Origin: Haemophilus parahaemolyticus
GTDB lineage: Bacteria; Pseudomonadota; Gammaproteobacteria; Enterobacterales; Pasteurellaceae
Assembly (NCBI RefSeq): GCF_002015035.1
Contig: NZ_MUXY01000001.1
Span: forward strand, 62,001 to 126,000
Direction: 5' to 3'
DNA length: 64,000 bases
Within the stretch, counting starts at the first letter, position 1; the number at the start of each line of letters is the position of its first letter. Below the pieces are notes generated by a model, which did no database searches, had not been told where the DNA came from, and saw nothing but the letters and a program-made list of their open reading frames with translations. This document shows positions 29,450-37,037 of this stretch, one piece after another. A program made the translations under genes and the position numbers.

Positions 29450-30646
29450 TTATTCAACTAAAGATCCCATATCAAAAATAGGTAAATAAAGCCCAACAAT
29501 AATAGTGCCAACAATACCACCAAGAATCACCATTAATGCAGGTTCAAGCAACTGCGATAGAATATCAAGCTGATCATCTAATTTCTTTTTATAGATTTGG
29601 CTAACATATTCACTCATTTCAGCCAATTTTCCGCTTCTTTCACCAACAGATAACATCTGTACAGTTTGGCTTTCAAATACATCTGTATTTAAACACTCGG
29701 AAAAAGCGTAACCTTGTTTAATCAGTGTTAATACCGACTGACACTCTTGTTGTAAAATGGGATCTGCCTGTTTATTTGATAGAAAAGTTTCTAAAATAAG
29801 ATCTAATCGAAGGCTAGCATTTAACATTAAGGCTATATTTTGAGTGAAATAAATAATACGGGATTGACCTATGATATTTTTAAACACAGGAAAATTACTT
29901 AAAATATAGTATTTAAACTTTTTAATTATTGTTGTTTTTTTATCTAAAAAAGAGAAAAAACAGCCACTCAGCACAAATAAAAAAAGTATAAATATATAAT
30001 TATCAATTAATAAATTAGAGAGAAAAAAGAGTGCTTCAGTGATAAAAGGCAATGTTTTATCTTTCGCACTATATAATTCTGCAAATTTAGGCACAATGAG
30101 TACTAACATTCCAATTGAAAGAGTTAAAGCAATAACTAATACCATTACAGGATAAAACATAATCTTCTTTACTTTCGAAAATAATTTCTCACTTTCAGAT
30201 CTGGATTTAGCTATATTTTCAAGTATTGTTCCTAATTTTCCACTCATCTCCCCCATTTTGATAAGCTGAATTTCCTGGTTATCTAAATAGCGATTTAAAT
30301 TTTCTAATGATGTTGAAAAAGAATAACCTAACTCAACTGAACGTATTATTTCTTCAATCCATAAATAGAGTTTTATATTTTGTGTATTTTCTAAAATGAT
30401 TGATAACGCTTGTTTTAAGGGAAGTTTTGCGTTAATTAGTAAAGCAAGTTGAGAAATAAGTTGAGTCACCTCTTCCGATTTTGGATTTTTAGGTAAAATA
30501 AAATTCCGACTAATTTTAATTTGTTGGAATCCTTTTTTTATTAGCTTTTGTTCTAATTCTTCTTGATTTCTAGCTAATAATTTTCCTTTTTGTTTTTTCT
30601 GAAAACGATTTACCGCTTTCCAATGAAACTCATATACCTTAAACAT
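29450..30646 (-). CDS. pilC: Type IV pilus inner-membrane platform protein (ApfC/PilC)
   Basis: PilC forms the inner-membrane platform that couples the PilB motor to pilin assembly. The 398-aa protein has two T2SF domains (about 60-185 and 265-385) with three membrane helices (around residues 160-185, 210-235 and 365-390). Characteristic stretches are LALLINAKLPLKQAL, IKMGEMSGKLGTILEN and the repeat copy LSVGERSGKLAEM. It overlaps pilB by 8 nt and precedes pilD by 6 bp. Confidence 0.92.
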   Translation of the reverse strand: MFKVYEFHWKAVNRFQKKQKGKLLARNQEELEQKLIKKGFQQIKISRNFILPKNPKSEEVTQLISQLALLINAKLPLKQALSIILENTQNIKLYLWIEEIIRSVELGYSFSTSLENLNRYLDNQEIQLIKMGEMSGKLGTILENIAKSRSESEKLFSKVKKIMFYPVMVLVIALTLSIGMLVLIVPKFAELYSAKDKTLPFITEALFFLSNLLIDNYIFILFLFVLSGCFFSFLDKKTTIIKKFKYYILSNFPVFKNIIGQSRIIYFTQNIALMLNASLRLDLILETFLSNKQADPILQQECQSVLTLIKQGYAFSECLNTDVFESQTVQMLSVGERSGKLAEMSEYVSQIYKKKLDDQLDILSQLLEPALMVILGGIVGTIIVGLYLPIFDMGSLVE

Positions 30647-32024
30647 AGCCTAATACTCGTTGTATTTCTGATAAATTAGTTTTATTTTCTTGATATTTTT
30701 GCATTGCACTTTCCGCTAAAGTAGAAAAATCTAAATAAGCGGTCGATTTTTCAAATTCTTTTCCATTTTTTGAAAGTAATTGATACACACCAATTCGTCC
30801 TTTGTAACCCTGATAGCAATGTTCACAGCCATGACTTTGACAATATGTGCAGATTTTCCTAACTAAACGTTGAGCAATGACTAATTGCAAACTGTTTCTT
30901 AGTTCAAACTCTTTAATTCCAAGTTGCAAAAGTCGTTCCACCGCTGATAGTGCATCGTTAGTGTGAAGCGTTGAAAGCACTAAATGCCCTGTTTGTGAGG
31001 CTCGAAGTGCCATTTGAGCACTTTCTTCATCTCGAATTTCACCAAACATAATAATATCGGGATCTTGGCGTAAAAAGGTGCGTAATAATTGGCTGAAATC
31101 TAACCCAATACCACGATCAACTTGCGTTTGAATGATGCCTTCAATTTCTATTTCTATTGGATCTTCAGCTGTTAGAATATGTTTTTCACTCTGATTTAAA
31201 TAACTAAGTGCACTATATAATGTAATACTTTTTCCGCTACCTGTTGGACCTGTCACCAATATTAAACCTTGTGGTTGATTTAATGCATCTAATAAAATTG
31301 TTTTCTGGTTTTGATTAAATCCGAGTTCTAAAAAATCTAAATTAATAGGTTTATTTTTTTGCAAACGCAGTACTATTTTTTCACCAAAATGAGTTGGCAA
31401 TGTAGAAACACGAAAATCTAAAGTATCAGAAATTGTTGTTTTAAAGTGGAATTGTCCATCTTGCGGTAAACGAGTTTCGCTAATATCCAATTTTGCGAGA
31501 ATTTTTAATCTGGAAATAATTCGACTAGATAAATTCAGAGATAGCGTTTTATAAATATGCAAAACGCCATCAATCCGCAAGCGGATCATAAATCTATTTT
31601 TCTGTGGTTCTAAATGAATATCGGAAACATTTTTCTGTAGACAATCATTAAATAATTCATCTAGCAGATGAATTACTGGATCAGTATGGTCTAATTCTAC
31701 TTGCTGGTTGTTTTCCGAATAAATAATTTCCGTTGTTTCATAAATAATATCTTTTTTAGGCGAAAGCTCATTTAATAGGTATTTTAATTCCTCAGTAGAA
31801 ATTAAAATGGGCTCAATCTCTTTATGAGCAATAAAGGAAAAGATCTCATAAGCGGTCAGATTATTCAAATCATCAATAGCAAGCCATAATTTCTCTTTAT
31901 CTTCTTTCACGGGAATGGCTAAATAACGTAAAAGAATCGTTTTCTCTTCGCAATTTTTCTGCCATTGGTGCTCAGAGATTTCAAAAATATTTTGAGTGTT
32001 TAAATCGCAAACAGTGTAAGTCAT
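30639..32024 (-). CDS. pilB: Type IV pilus assembly ATPase (ApfB/PilB)
   Basis: PilB is the cytoplasmic hexameric motor that extends type IV pili. The 461-aa protein has the Asp-box region with LRIDGVLHIYK, Walker A GPTGSGKS, GEIRDEESAQMALRASQTGHLVLSTLHTNDA (Walker B and His-box) and the tetracysteine zinc site CTYCQSHGCEHC followed by GYKGRIGVYQLL. It is shorter than the roughly 560-aa Pseudomonas enzyme because the N-terminal domain is reduced, as is usual in Pasteurellaceae. It overlaps pilC. Confidence 0.94.
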   Translation of the reverse strand: MTYTVCDLNTQNIFEISEHQWQKNCEEKTILLRYLAIPVKEDKEKLWLAIDDLNNLTAYEIFSFIAHKEIEPILISTEELKYLLNELSPKKDIIYETTEIIYSENNQQVELDHTDPVIHLLDELFNDCLQKNVSDIHLEPQKNRFMIRLRIDGVLHIYKTLSLNLSSRIISRLKILAKLDISETRLPQDGQFHFKTTISDTLDFRVSTLPTHFGEKIVLRLQKNKPINLDFLELGFNQNQKTILLDALNQPQGLILVTGPTGSGKSITLYSALSYLNQSEKHILTAEDPIEIEIEGIIQTQVDRGIGLDFSQLLRTFLRQDPDIIMFGEIRDEESAQMALRASQTGHLVLSTLHTNDALSAVERLLQLGIKEFELRNSLQLVIAQRLVRKICTYCQSHGCEHCYQGYKGRIGVYQLLSKNGKEFEKSTAYLDFSTLAESAMQKYQENKTNLSEIQRVLGYV

Positions 32025-32057
32025 AGTTTTTTGTTATAAGTGATTTATTAGCAAAAG

Positions 32058-32077
32058 AGCGGTCAAAATTGACCGCT
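32058..32077 (-). terminator. Uptake-signal hairpin between pilA and pilB
   Basis: The 20-bp palindrome AGCGGTCAAAATTGACCGCT (9-bp stem, AA loop) sits in the 67-bp pilA-pilB gap and is followed on the minus strand by CTTTTGC. It probably works as a partial terminator, letting pilin be made in excess of the assembly proteins. It contains two inverted uptake-signal cores. Confidence 0.6.
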
Positions 32078-32091
32078 TGAGAATGCTTCTA

Positions 32092-32559
32092 TTAGTTTGT
32101 TGAGCTTGTAGAGCAGAAATTTGCAGGGAATAAACTTATATCAGAACCCGTACAAGTCGTTTTCCAACTAATCGTATTGGAGCTAAAGGTTGGCGTCATA
32201 GTATAGCCAAATCCATCAATATTGCCTTTACCTGCTACCGTAATTACCCCGCTCGCAACAGAAACAGATTTCAAGTATTTGGTTTCGTCACTTGAGGCTT
32301 TGTTTGCTTGTACACCATTTGAACCGCCTGAACAATTCGTTACCTCACCAGTGTTGTAAATACAAACCTCTACATCGGATTTATACGAAGCAGAAGCCCT
32401 TAGTAGCTCAGAGAGAGCTGCTTTTTGCGTATAAGTGGTATAAGAAGGGATCGCAATGGTCGCTAGAATGGCAATGATGGCAATCACAATCATCAATTCA
32501 ATCAAGGTAAATGCCTTTGTAGGCTTAAGAAAAAGAGGCTTTTTTGTTAAAGATTTCAT
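32092..32559 (-). CDS. pilA: Type IV prepilin major subunit (ApfA/PilA-like)
   Basis: This 155-aa prepilin has a 15-residue leader (MKSLTKKPLFLKPTK plus Ala) and the N-methylated helix FTLIELMIVIAIIAILATIA, then a globular domain with the disulfide pair typical of ApfA (CIYNTGEVTNC, and CTGSDISLFPANFC near the C-terminus). The leader ends in Ala rather than the usual Gly before FTLIE. AAGGA lies about 10 nt before the ATG. It is the promoter-proximal gene of the pilus operon and is divergent from radA. Confidence 0.93.
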   Translation of the reverse strand: MKSLTKKPLFLKPTKAFTLIELMIVIAIIAILATIAIPSYTTYTQKAALSELLRASASYKSDVEVCIYNTGEVTNCSGGSNGVQANKASSDETKYLKSVSVASGVITVAGKGNIDGFGYTMTPTFSSNTISWKTTCTGSDISLFPANFCSTSSTN

Positions 32560-32650
32560 TCGTTAAATTTCCTTTTAAATCAATATGCGTGTTATTCACG
32601 CCCTTAAAGTTTGCGGATTTTTTCTGTTTTGGCGAGTATCAATGTTTAAA

Positions 32651-32670
32651 TTTTCGAGCGTGCTCGAAAA
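32651..32670. promoter_or_regulatory. Putative CRP-S (competence) site between pilA and radA
   Basis: TTTTCGAGCGTGCTCGAAAA is a perfect palindrome with a 2-bp centre. Read as TTCGA-N6-TCGAA it differs by one base per half from the Pasteurellaceae CRP-S core TGCGA-N6-TCGCA, with the usual flanking T/A runs. It lies about 92-111 bp upstream of pilA, a known competence-regulon gene in relatives. Confidence 0.55.
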
Positions 32671-32750
32671 AATAAAAATTTCAGTGTTTATTTATTCAGT
32701 ATTTTTTGCTAGTATTTCGTCAATTTTTCAGTTTAAAATTAAGGTTTAAT

Positions 32751-34130
32751 ATGGCAAAGACACCAAAAACGGCTTATGTGTGTAGCGATTGTGGCGCAGA
32801 ATACTCTAAGTGGATGGGGCAATGTAAAGAGTGCTATGCGTGGAACACTATCAGCGAAATTCGTTTAGTTTCTGCTAAAGAAAGTAAAAAAAACGACCGT
32901 TTTAGTGGCTATGCGGGCGAAACTTCTGGCAAAGTGCAAGCACTCTCTGAGATTAGCTTGCAAGAAGTACCGCGCTTTAGCAGTGGATTTAACGAACTCG
33001 ATCGCGTGCTTGGTGGTGGAGTTGTGCCAGGTTCTGCTATTCTGATTGGTGGTCACCCTGGTGCGGGGAAAAGCACGTTGCTACTCCAAGTGATGTGCGG
33101 ATTATCTAAAGAAATTCCGACGCTATATGTGACAGGCGAGGAATCGCTCCAACAAGTCGCAATGCGTGCTAACCGTTTAGGTTTACCAACAGAGCACCTC
33201 AAAATGCTTTCTGAAACCTCGGTTGAGCATATTTGTAACATTGCCGATCAAGAAAAACCCCAAATTATGGTGATTGACTCTATTCAAGTGATGCACCTTT
33301 CAGATATTCAATCTTCACCAGGTTCGGTTTCTCAAGTGCGTGAATGTGCTTCATTCCTCACACGCTATGCGAAAACCCGCCAAGTGGCAATTATTATGGT
33401 GGGGCACGTAACCAAAGATGGTACGCTTGCTGGACCTAAAGTTTTAGAGCACGCGATTGATGCTTCACTCTTGTTAGAAGGCGAATCGGACTCTCGCTAT
33501 CGTACTTTGCGCAGCCAAAAAAACCGTTTTGGTGCCGTAAATGAGCTAGGTGTGTTTGCGATGACAGAACAAGGACTTCGTGAAGTCAAAAACCCATCTG
33601 CAATCTTTTTAAGCCGTAGCGATGAGTTGGTTTCAGGCAGTTCTGTGGTTGTGCTTTGGGAAGGAACTCGCCCGCTCTTGGTAGAAATTCAAGCCTTAGT
33701 CGATCATTCAATGCTTGCCAACCCGCGCCGTGTTGCTGTGGGTTTAGATCACAATCGCTTATCACTATTGCTTGCTGTTTTACACCGCCACGGTGGATTG
33801 CAAATGTCAGACCAAGATGTATTTGTCAACGTAGTGGGCGGCGTAAAAGTGACAGAAACTAGTGCAGACTTAGCCTTAATTCTCGCCTTAATTTCTAGCT
33901 TTAGAAACCGACCACTTCCGCAAGATCTCGTGATATTTGGCGAAGTGGGCTTAGCAGGCGAAATTCGTCCTGTGCCAAGTGGTCAAGAACGTATTTCTGA
34001 GGCTGCTAAACACGGTTTCAAGCGTGCCATTGTGCCTTTTGGGAATATGCCTAAAAAATCGATTAAGGGAATGGAAGTTTTTGGCGTGAAAAAACTCAGT
34101 GATGCGTTAGATATTTTAGGCAATTTGTAA
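32751..34130 (+). CDS. radA: DNA repair/recombination protein RadA
   Basis: RadA is a RecA-like DNA branch-migration helicase acting in recombination and, in competent bacteria, in transformation. The 459-aa protein (460 in E. coli) has the N-terminal zinc finger CSDCGAEYSKWMGQCKEC, Walker A GGHPGAGKST, the KNRFG motif and a C-terminal Lon-like domain (VFVNVVGGVKVTETSADLALILALISS). The start at 32751 (MAKTPK) follows AAGG and is preferred to an ATG 15 codons upstream. The stop overlaps the next start (TAATG). Confidence 0.96.
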   Translation: MAKTPKTAYVCSDCGAEYSKWMGQCKECYAWNTISEIRLVSAKESKKNDRFSGYAGETSGKVQALSEISLQEVPRFSSGFNELDRVLGGGVVPGSAILIGGHPGAGKSTLLLQVMCGLSKEIPTLYVTGEESLQQVAMRANRLGLPTEHLKMLSETSVEHICNIADQEKPQIMVIDSIQVMHLSDIQSSPGSVSQVRECASFLTRYAKTRQVAIIMVGHVTKDGTLAGPKVLEHAIDASLLLEGESDSRYRTLRSQKNRFGAVNELGVFAMTEQGLREVKNPSAIFLSRSDELVSGSSVVVLWEGTRPLLVEIQALVDHSMLANPRRVAVGLDHNRLSLLLAVLHRHGGLQMSDQDVFVNVVGGVKVTETSADLALILALISSFRNRPLPQDLVIFGEVGLAGEIRPVPSGQERISEAAKHGFKRAIVPFGNMPKKSIKGMEVFGVKKLSDALDILGNL

Positions 34131-35035
34131 TGGTGAATTCCTCTATTAAATGGTTAATGCTTTGCCGTGAGCCACGTTTATATAGCTGCCAACGGATTAA
34201 AACTGCGTGCGAACAGCGTGGTATTTCCCTCAATATACTCGATCCCAATCGAATGTTACTTAAACTTGCAAATGTTGGAGGAAAATCGACCGCTAGATTA
34301 TTCTATCAGACGTCCGAACAAGAGTTACAGCTTGATGAATATCACGCTGTGCTTCCTCGTTTCGGAGCAACAAGCACAGAGATGGGCTGTTATGTGTTGC
34401 AGCATTTTGAAATCAAAAAAACAAAGGTACTAAATAGTGCCCAAGCTTTCCGATTAGCTCGAGACAAATGGCAAAGTTTGCAATTGCTCGCAGCTTACGG
34501 TTTGCCTATTCCTTCAACAAGTTACATTGGCGAATTAGTTGAAAGCTCTTCACAATTGGCTTTGCATTTTCCTGCAGTCGTACTTAAGACATTAGTCGGT
34601 ATGCAAGGTACTGGTGTAGAATTATATGAGGAGACAAGCACAGCCTTAAATAAGTTAAAAATGCTAAAGCAAGTGGGTGAAAAAGCCTTAGTACAAGATT
34701 TTATAGTCGAAACCCGAGGGCAAGATATTCGTGCTTTTGTTATTGGTGATCAAGTAGTCGCAAGTATGCAACGCATAGCAGGGAATGGGGATTTTCGTGC
34801 AAATTTACACCAAGGTGGCAAAGCTGAAAGCATTGAACTGACAGAGGAAGAAAAGCAGATTGCTATTCAAGCAACAAAAGCCATTGGATTAGATGTTGCA
34901 GGCGTTGATTTAATCCGCTCCAAGCAAGGCCCGATGATTCTAGAAGTGAATGCGAGCCCTGGTTTGGAAGGGATTGAAACAGTTTCTGGCAAAGATATTG
35001 CGGGGATGATGGTCGATTATTTGCTAGGCATATAG
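34130..35035 (+). CDS. rimK: RimK-family ATP-grasp ligase
   Basis: RimK-type enzymes ligate glutamate (or other amino acids) to protein or small-molecule carboxylates; E. coli RimK polyglutamylates ribosomal protein S6. The 301-aa protein shows LYSCQRIKTACEQRG, PRFGATSTEMG, the ATP-grasp core (VVLKTLVGMQGTGVELYE, LVQDFIVETRGQDIRAFVIG) and the metal-binding ending ILEVNASPGLEGIE. It starts within the radA stop codon (TAATG), so it is translationally coupled. Specificity for S6 is inferred from overall similarity only. Confidence 0.85.
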   Translation: MVNSSIKWLMLCREPRLYSCQRIKTACEQRGISLNILDPNRMLLKLANVGGKSTARLFYQTSEQELQLDEYHAVLPRFGATSTEMGCYVLQHFEIKKTKVLNSAQAFRLARDKWQSLQLLAAYGLPIPSTSYIGELVESSSQLALHFPAVVLKTLVGMQGTGVELYEETSTALNKLKMLKQVGEKALVQDFIVETRGQDIRAFVIGDQVVASMQRIAGNGDFRANLHQGGKAESIELTEEEKQIAIQATKAIGLDVAGVDLIRSKQGPMILEVNASPGLEGIETVSGKDIAGMMVDYLLGI

Positions 35036-35036
35036 C

Positions 35037-36371
35037 TTATGAATGTTTTACAAACATTGACACCGATTCCAAATGACCTGTATGCGGAAACATATCAATC
35101 ATTGCCGATTTTGCTAATTTATAGCCCGCTTGAATCAGTTTTTCGGCATCTCGAACCAAAGTGGCAGGATTGCAAGAGACATAAACAATACGCTCAGGAT
35201 TGAGTTCGCATAAGTGCTCTAAGGCAAATAGAGCACCGTTGCGAGCAGGATCTAATAATACTTTATTGAACGGTTCTGTTGCCCAAGGTTGATCGGCGAA
35301 GCGTTCATCCAGGTTGGTTTGGAAAAATTCAACATTACTTAAGTTGTTTGTTTTGGCGTTCGCTTTTGCTTGATTAACCATTTCTTCGACACCTTCTACG
35401 CCCACAGCATAATTCGCTTTTTGCGCGATCGGTAGCGTGAAATTTCCCATTCCGCAGAAGAGATCTAAAATGCGATCTTGCGATTGGATATCAAGCCAAT
35501 CCAAGGCGGTTTCAACCATTTTTTGATTTAATTCACGGTTTACCTGAATAAAATCACGAATCCCGAAATGAAGCGTTAAGCCATTGATTTGATAGTAAGG
35601 AAGCTCGCCAAACCAGTGTTCCAGCTGATTCTCTTCCATCATTATAAATAAAGAAAGTTGTTCCTTTTCTGCGAATTGAAGCAGCGTTGTGCGGTTTTTC
35701 TCATTAATTTCGCCTAAGTGGCGTAAAAACATTGCAATGCCATTATCAGCAAGCACGAGCTCAATATGCCCAAGCAATTTTTTGTTTTGCCACATCACCA
35801 CAAGCTGTTGCAGTTTCGGCAGTAAATCGGCAAGTGGTTTCTCTAAAATATCGCAACGTTCAAGCGGTATGATTTGGTTAGAATTTTGTAGCCTAAAGCC
35901 CATCACCCACTCATTTTTTTGTTGAGTAATGCTCAATCGAGCTCGGCGGCGGTAATATTTGTCGCTTCCAACAATCATAGGTTGAAAATCAATAGGTGTA
36001 GCTTGCAATTTTTGCAGGCGATGAAATAGTGCTTTTTGCTTTGCCTTGCGTTGCAATTCAAGGTCGATGTGTTGCATTTGACAGCCGCCACACTTGGCAT
36101 AATATTGGCAAAAAGGTGTTTGACGTTTTGCAGATTTTTCCAATATTTTGACCGCTTTCGCTCGCCCATATTGACGCTTTTCTTCCAGCGTTTGAATTTC
36201 TACCTCTTCATCGGGCAAGGCATTTTCAATAAACCAGGTTTTGCCATTGAGTTTTGCCACCCCTAAACCTTGATAATCTAAAGATTGAATTTTTACCGTT
36301 TGACGAGTGGTAGATTTTGGGGATATTTTTGCAGAGTGCTTTGCAGTATTAGGAGTATAAAAAAGAGCCAT
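35037..36371 (-). CDS. rlmD: 23S rRNA (uracil-1939-C5)-methyltransferase
   Basis: RlmD (RumA) is an iron-sulfur SAM methyltransferase modifying 23S rRNA U1939. The 444-aa protein has a TRAM domain (VKIQSLDYQGLGVAKLNGKTWF), the 4Fe-4S cysteines CQYYAKCGGCQ plus ERCDILEKP, the SAM motif ILDLFCGMGNFTLP and the catalytic cysteine in VYVSCNPATL. The start MALFYTPNT at 36371 matches E. coli (MAQFYS); no Shine-Dalgarno is visible, and the stop of yoeB is 14 bp upstream, suggesting coupling to the toxin-antitoxin transcript. Confidence 0.95.
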   Translation of the reverse strand: MALFYTPNTAKHSAKISPKSTTRQTVKIQSLDYQGLGVAKLNGKTWFIENALPDEEVEIQTLEEKRQYGRAKAVKILEKSAKRQTPFCQYYAKCGGCQMQHIDLELQRKAKQKALFHRLQKLQATPIDFQPMIVGSDKYYRRRARLSITQQKNEWVMGFRLQNSNQIIPLERCDILEKPLADLLPKLQQLVVMWQNKKLLGHIELVLADNGIAMFLRHLGEINEKNRTTLLQFAEKEQLSLFIMMEENQLEHWFGELPYYQINGLTLHFGIRDFIQVNRELNQKMVETALDWLDIQSQDRILDLFCGMGNFTLPIAQKANYAVGVEGVEEMVNQAKANAKTNNLSNVEFFQTNLDERFADQPWATEPFNKVLLDPARNGALFALEHLCELNPERIVYVSCNPATLVRDAEKLIQAGYKLAKSAMIDMFPHTGHLESVSMFVKHS

Positions 36372-36384
36372 AAAATAGAATAAA

Positions 36385-36639
36385 TTAGTAATGATAACGA
36401 CAAGAAGCAATTAAAATTGCTTCATCAGTTACGGCATAAACCAGCCTGTGTTTTTCATCAATTCGACGAGACCAAAAACCACTTAAATGAAACTTCAATG
36501 ATTCAGGTTTTCCTATACCTTCAAAAGGCGTTCGTTGAATATCCTTGATGAGATTATTGGTGCGTTTTAGTTGTTTTTTGTCGGTGGCTTGCCAATATAA
36601 ATAATCTTCCCAAGCGGTGTCGGCAAAGGTCAATTTCAT
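36385..36639 (-). CDS. yoeB: Toxin YoeB, ribosome-dependent mRNA interferase
   Basis: YoeB is a RelE-superfamily toxin that cleaves mRNA in the ribosomal A site. The 84-aa protein equals E. coli YoeB in length and keeps the catalytic residues Glu46, Arg65 and His83 (KPESLKFHLSGFWSRRI, HRLVYAV, CRYHY). It overlaps yefM by 4 nt (ATGA) so that toxin synthesis depends on antitoxin translation. Both genes appear intact. Confidence 0.95.
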   Translation of the reverse strand: MKLTFADTAWEDYLYWQATDKKQLKRTNNLIKDIQRTPFEGIGKPESLKFHLSGFWSRRIDEKHRLVYAVTDEAILIASCRYHY

Positions 36640-36887
36640 TCAATCAATTCCCTCTCTTGCCCTTCATTTTGGTGAAGTTGCTCAATGGCTGAAAGTAAGT
36701 GTTGAGCATTGGCAGGCGAACGAAGCAAATAAGCAGTTTCCTCTAGTGAACGATAATGTGCTAGAGAAATAAGCACACAATCTTCGCCCGTAGTGCGAGT
36801 GATTAGCACAGGTTCATAATTTTCCACGACTGAAGTCATTGTTTTGGCTAAAGTTTGACGGGCTTGTGAATAAGAAATAGCTTGCAT
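36636..36887 (-). CDS. yefM: Antitoxin YefM
   Basis: YefM is a Phd/YefM-fold antitoxin that binds YoeB through its C-terminal tail and represses its own promoter through its N-terminus. The 83-aa protein, same length as in E. coli, contains AISYSQARQTLAKTM, LITRTTGEDCVLISL and EETAYLLRSPANAQHLL. GAAGGAATT lies just before the ATG. Two TGTACA words upstream form the predicted operator. Confidence 0.95.
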   Translation of the reverse strand: MQAISYSQARQTLAKTMTSVVENYEPVLITRTTGEDCVLISLAHYRSLEETAYLLRSPANAQHLLSAIEQLHQNEGQERELIE

Positions 36888-36907
36888 ATAAATTCCTTCA
36901 GAAAAGT

Positions 36908-36925
36908 TGTACAAAAGATTGTACA
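36908..36925. promoter_or_regulatory. Paired YefM operator motifs
   Basis: Two TGTACA hexamers (36908-36913 and 36920-36925) lie 21-38 bp upstream of yefM with 12-bp centre-to-centre spacing. The E. coli yefM-yoeB operator uses TGTACA cores at the same spacing. Confidence 0.7.
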
Positions 36926-37037
36926 TTTGTCGCTTAGAGAATGCAATATCAGGCTCTGATTGCTTTTCTCTGCGTGAATGCAAAGCTTAAATTTGCTAAA
37001 ATATTGCCTTAATGAATACAGAAAAAAAGAGGCGAAA

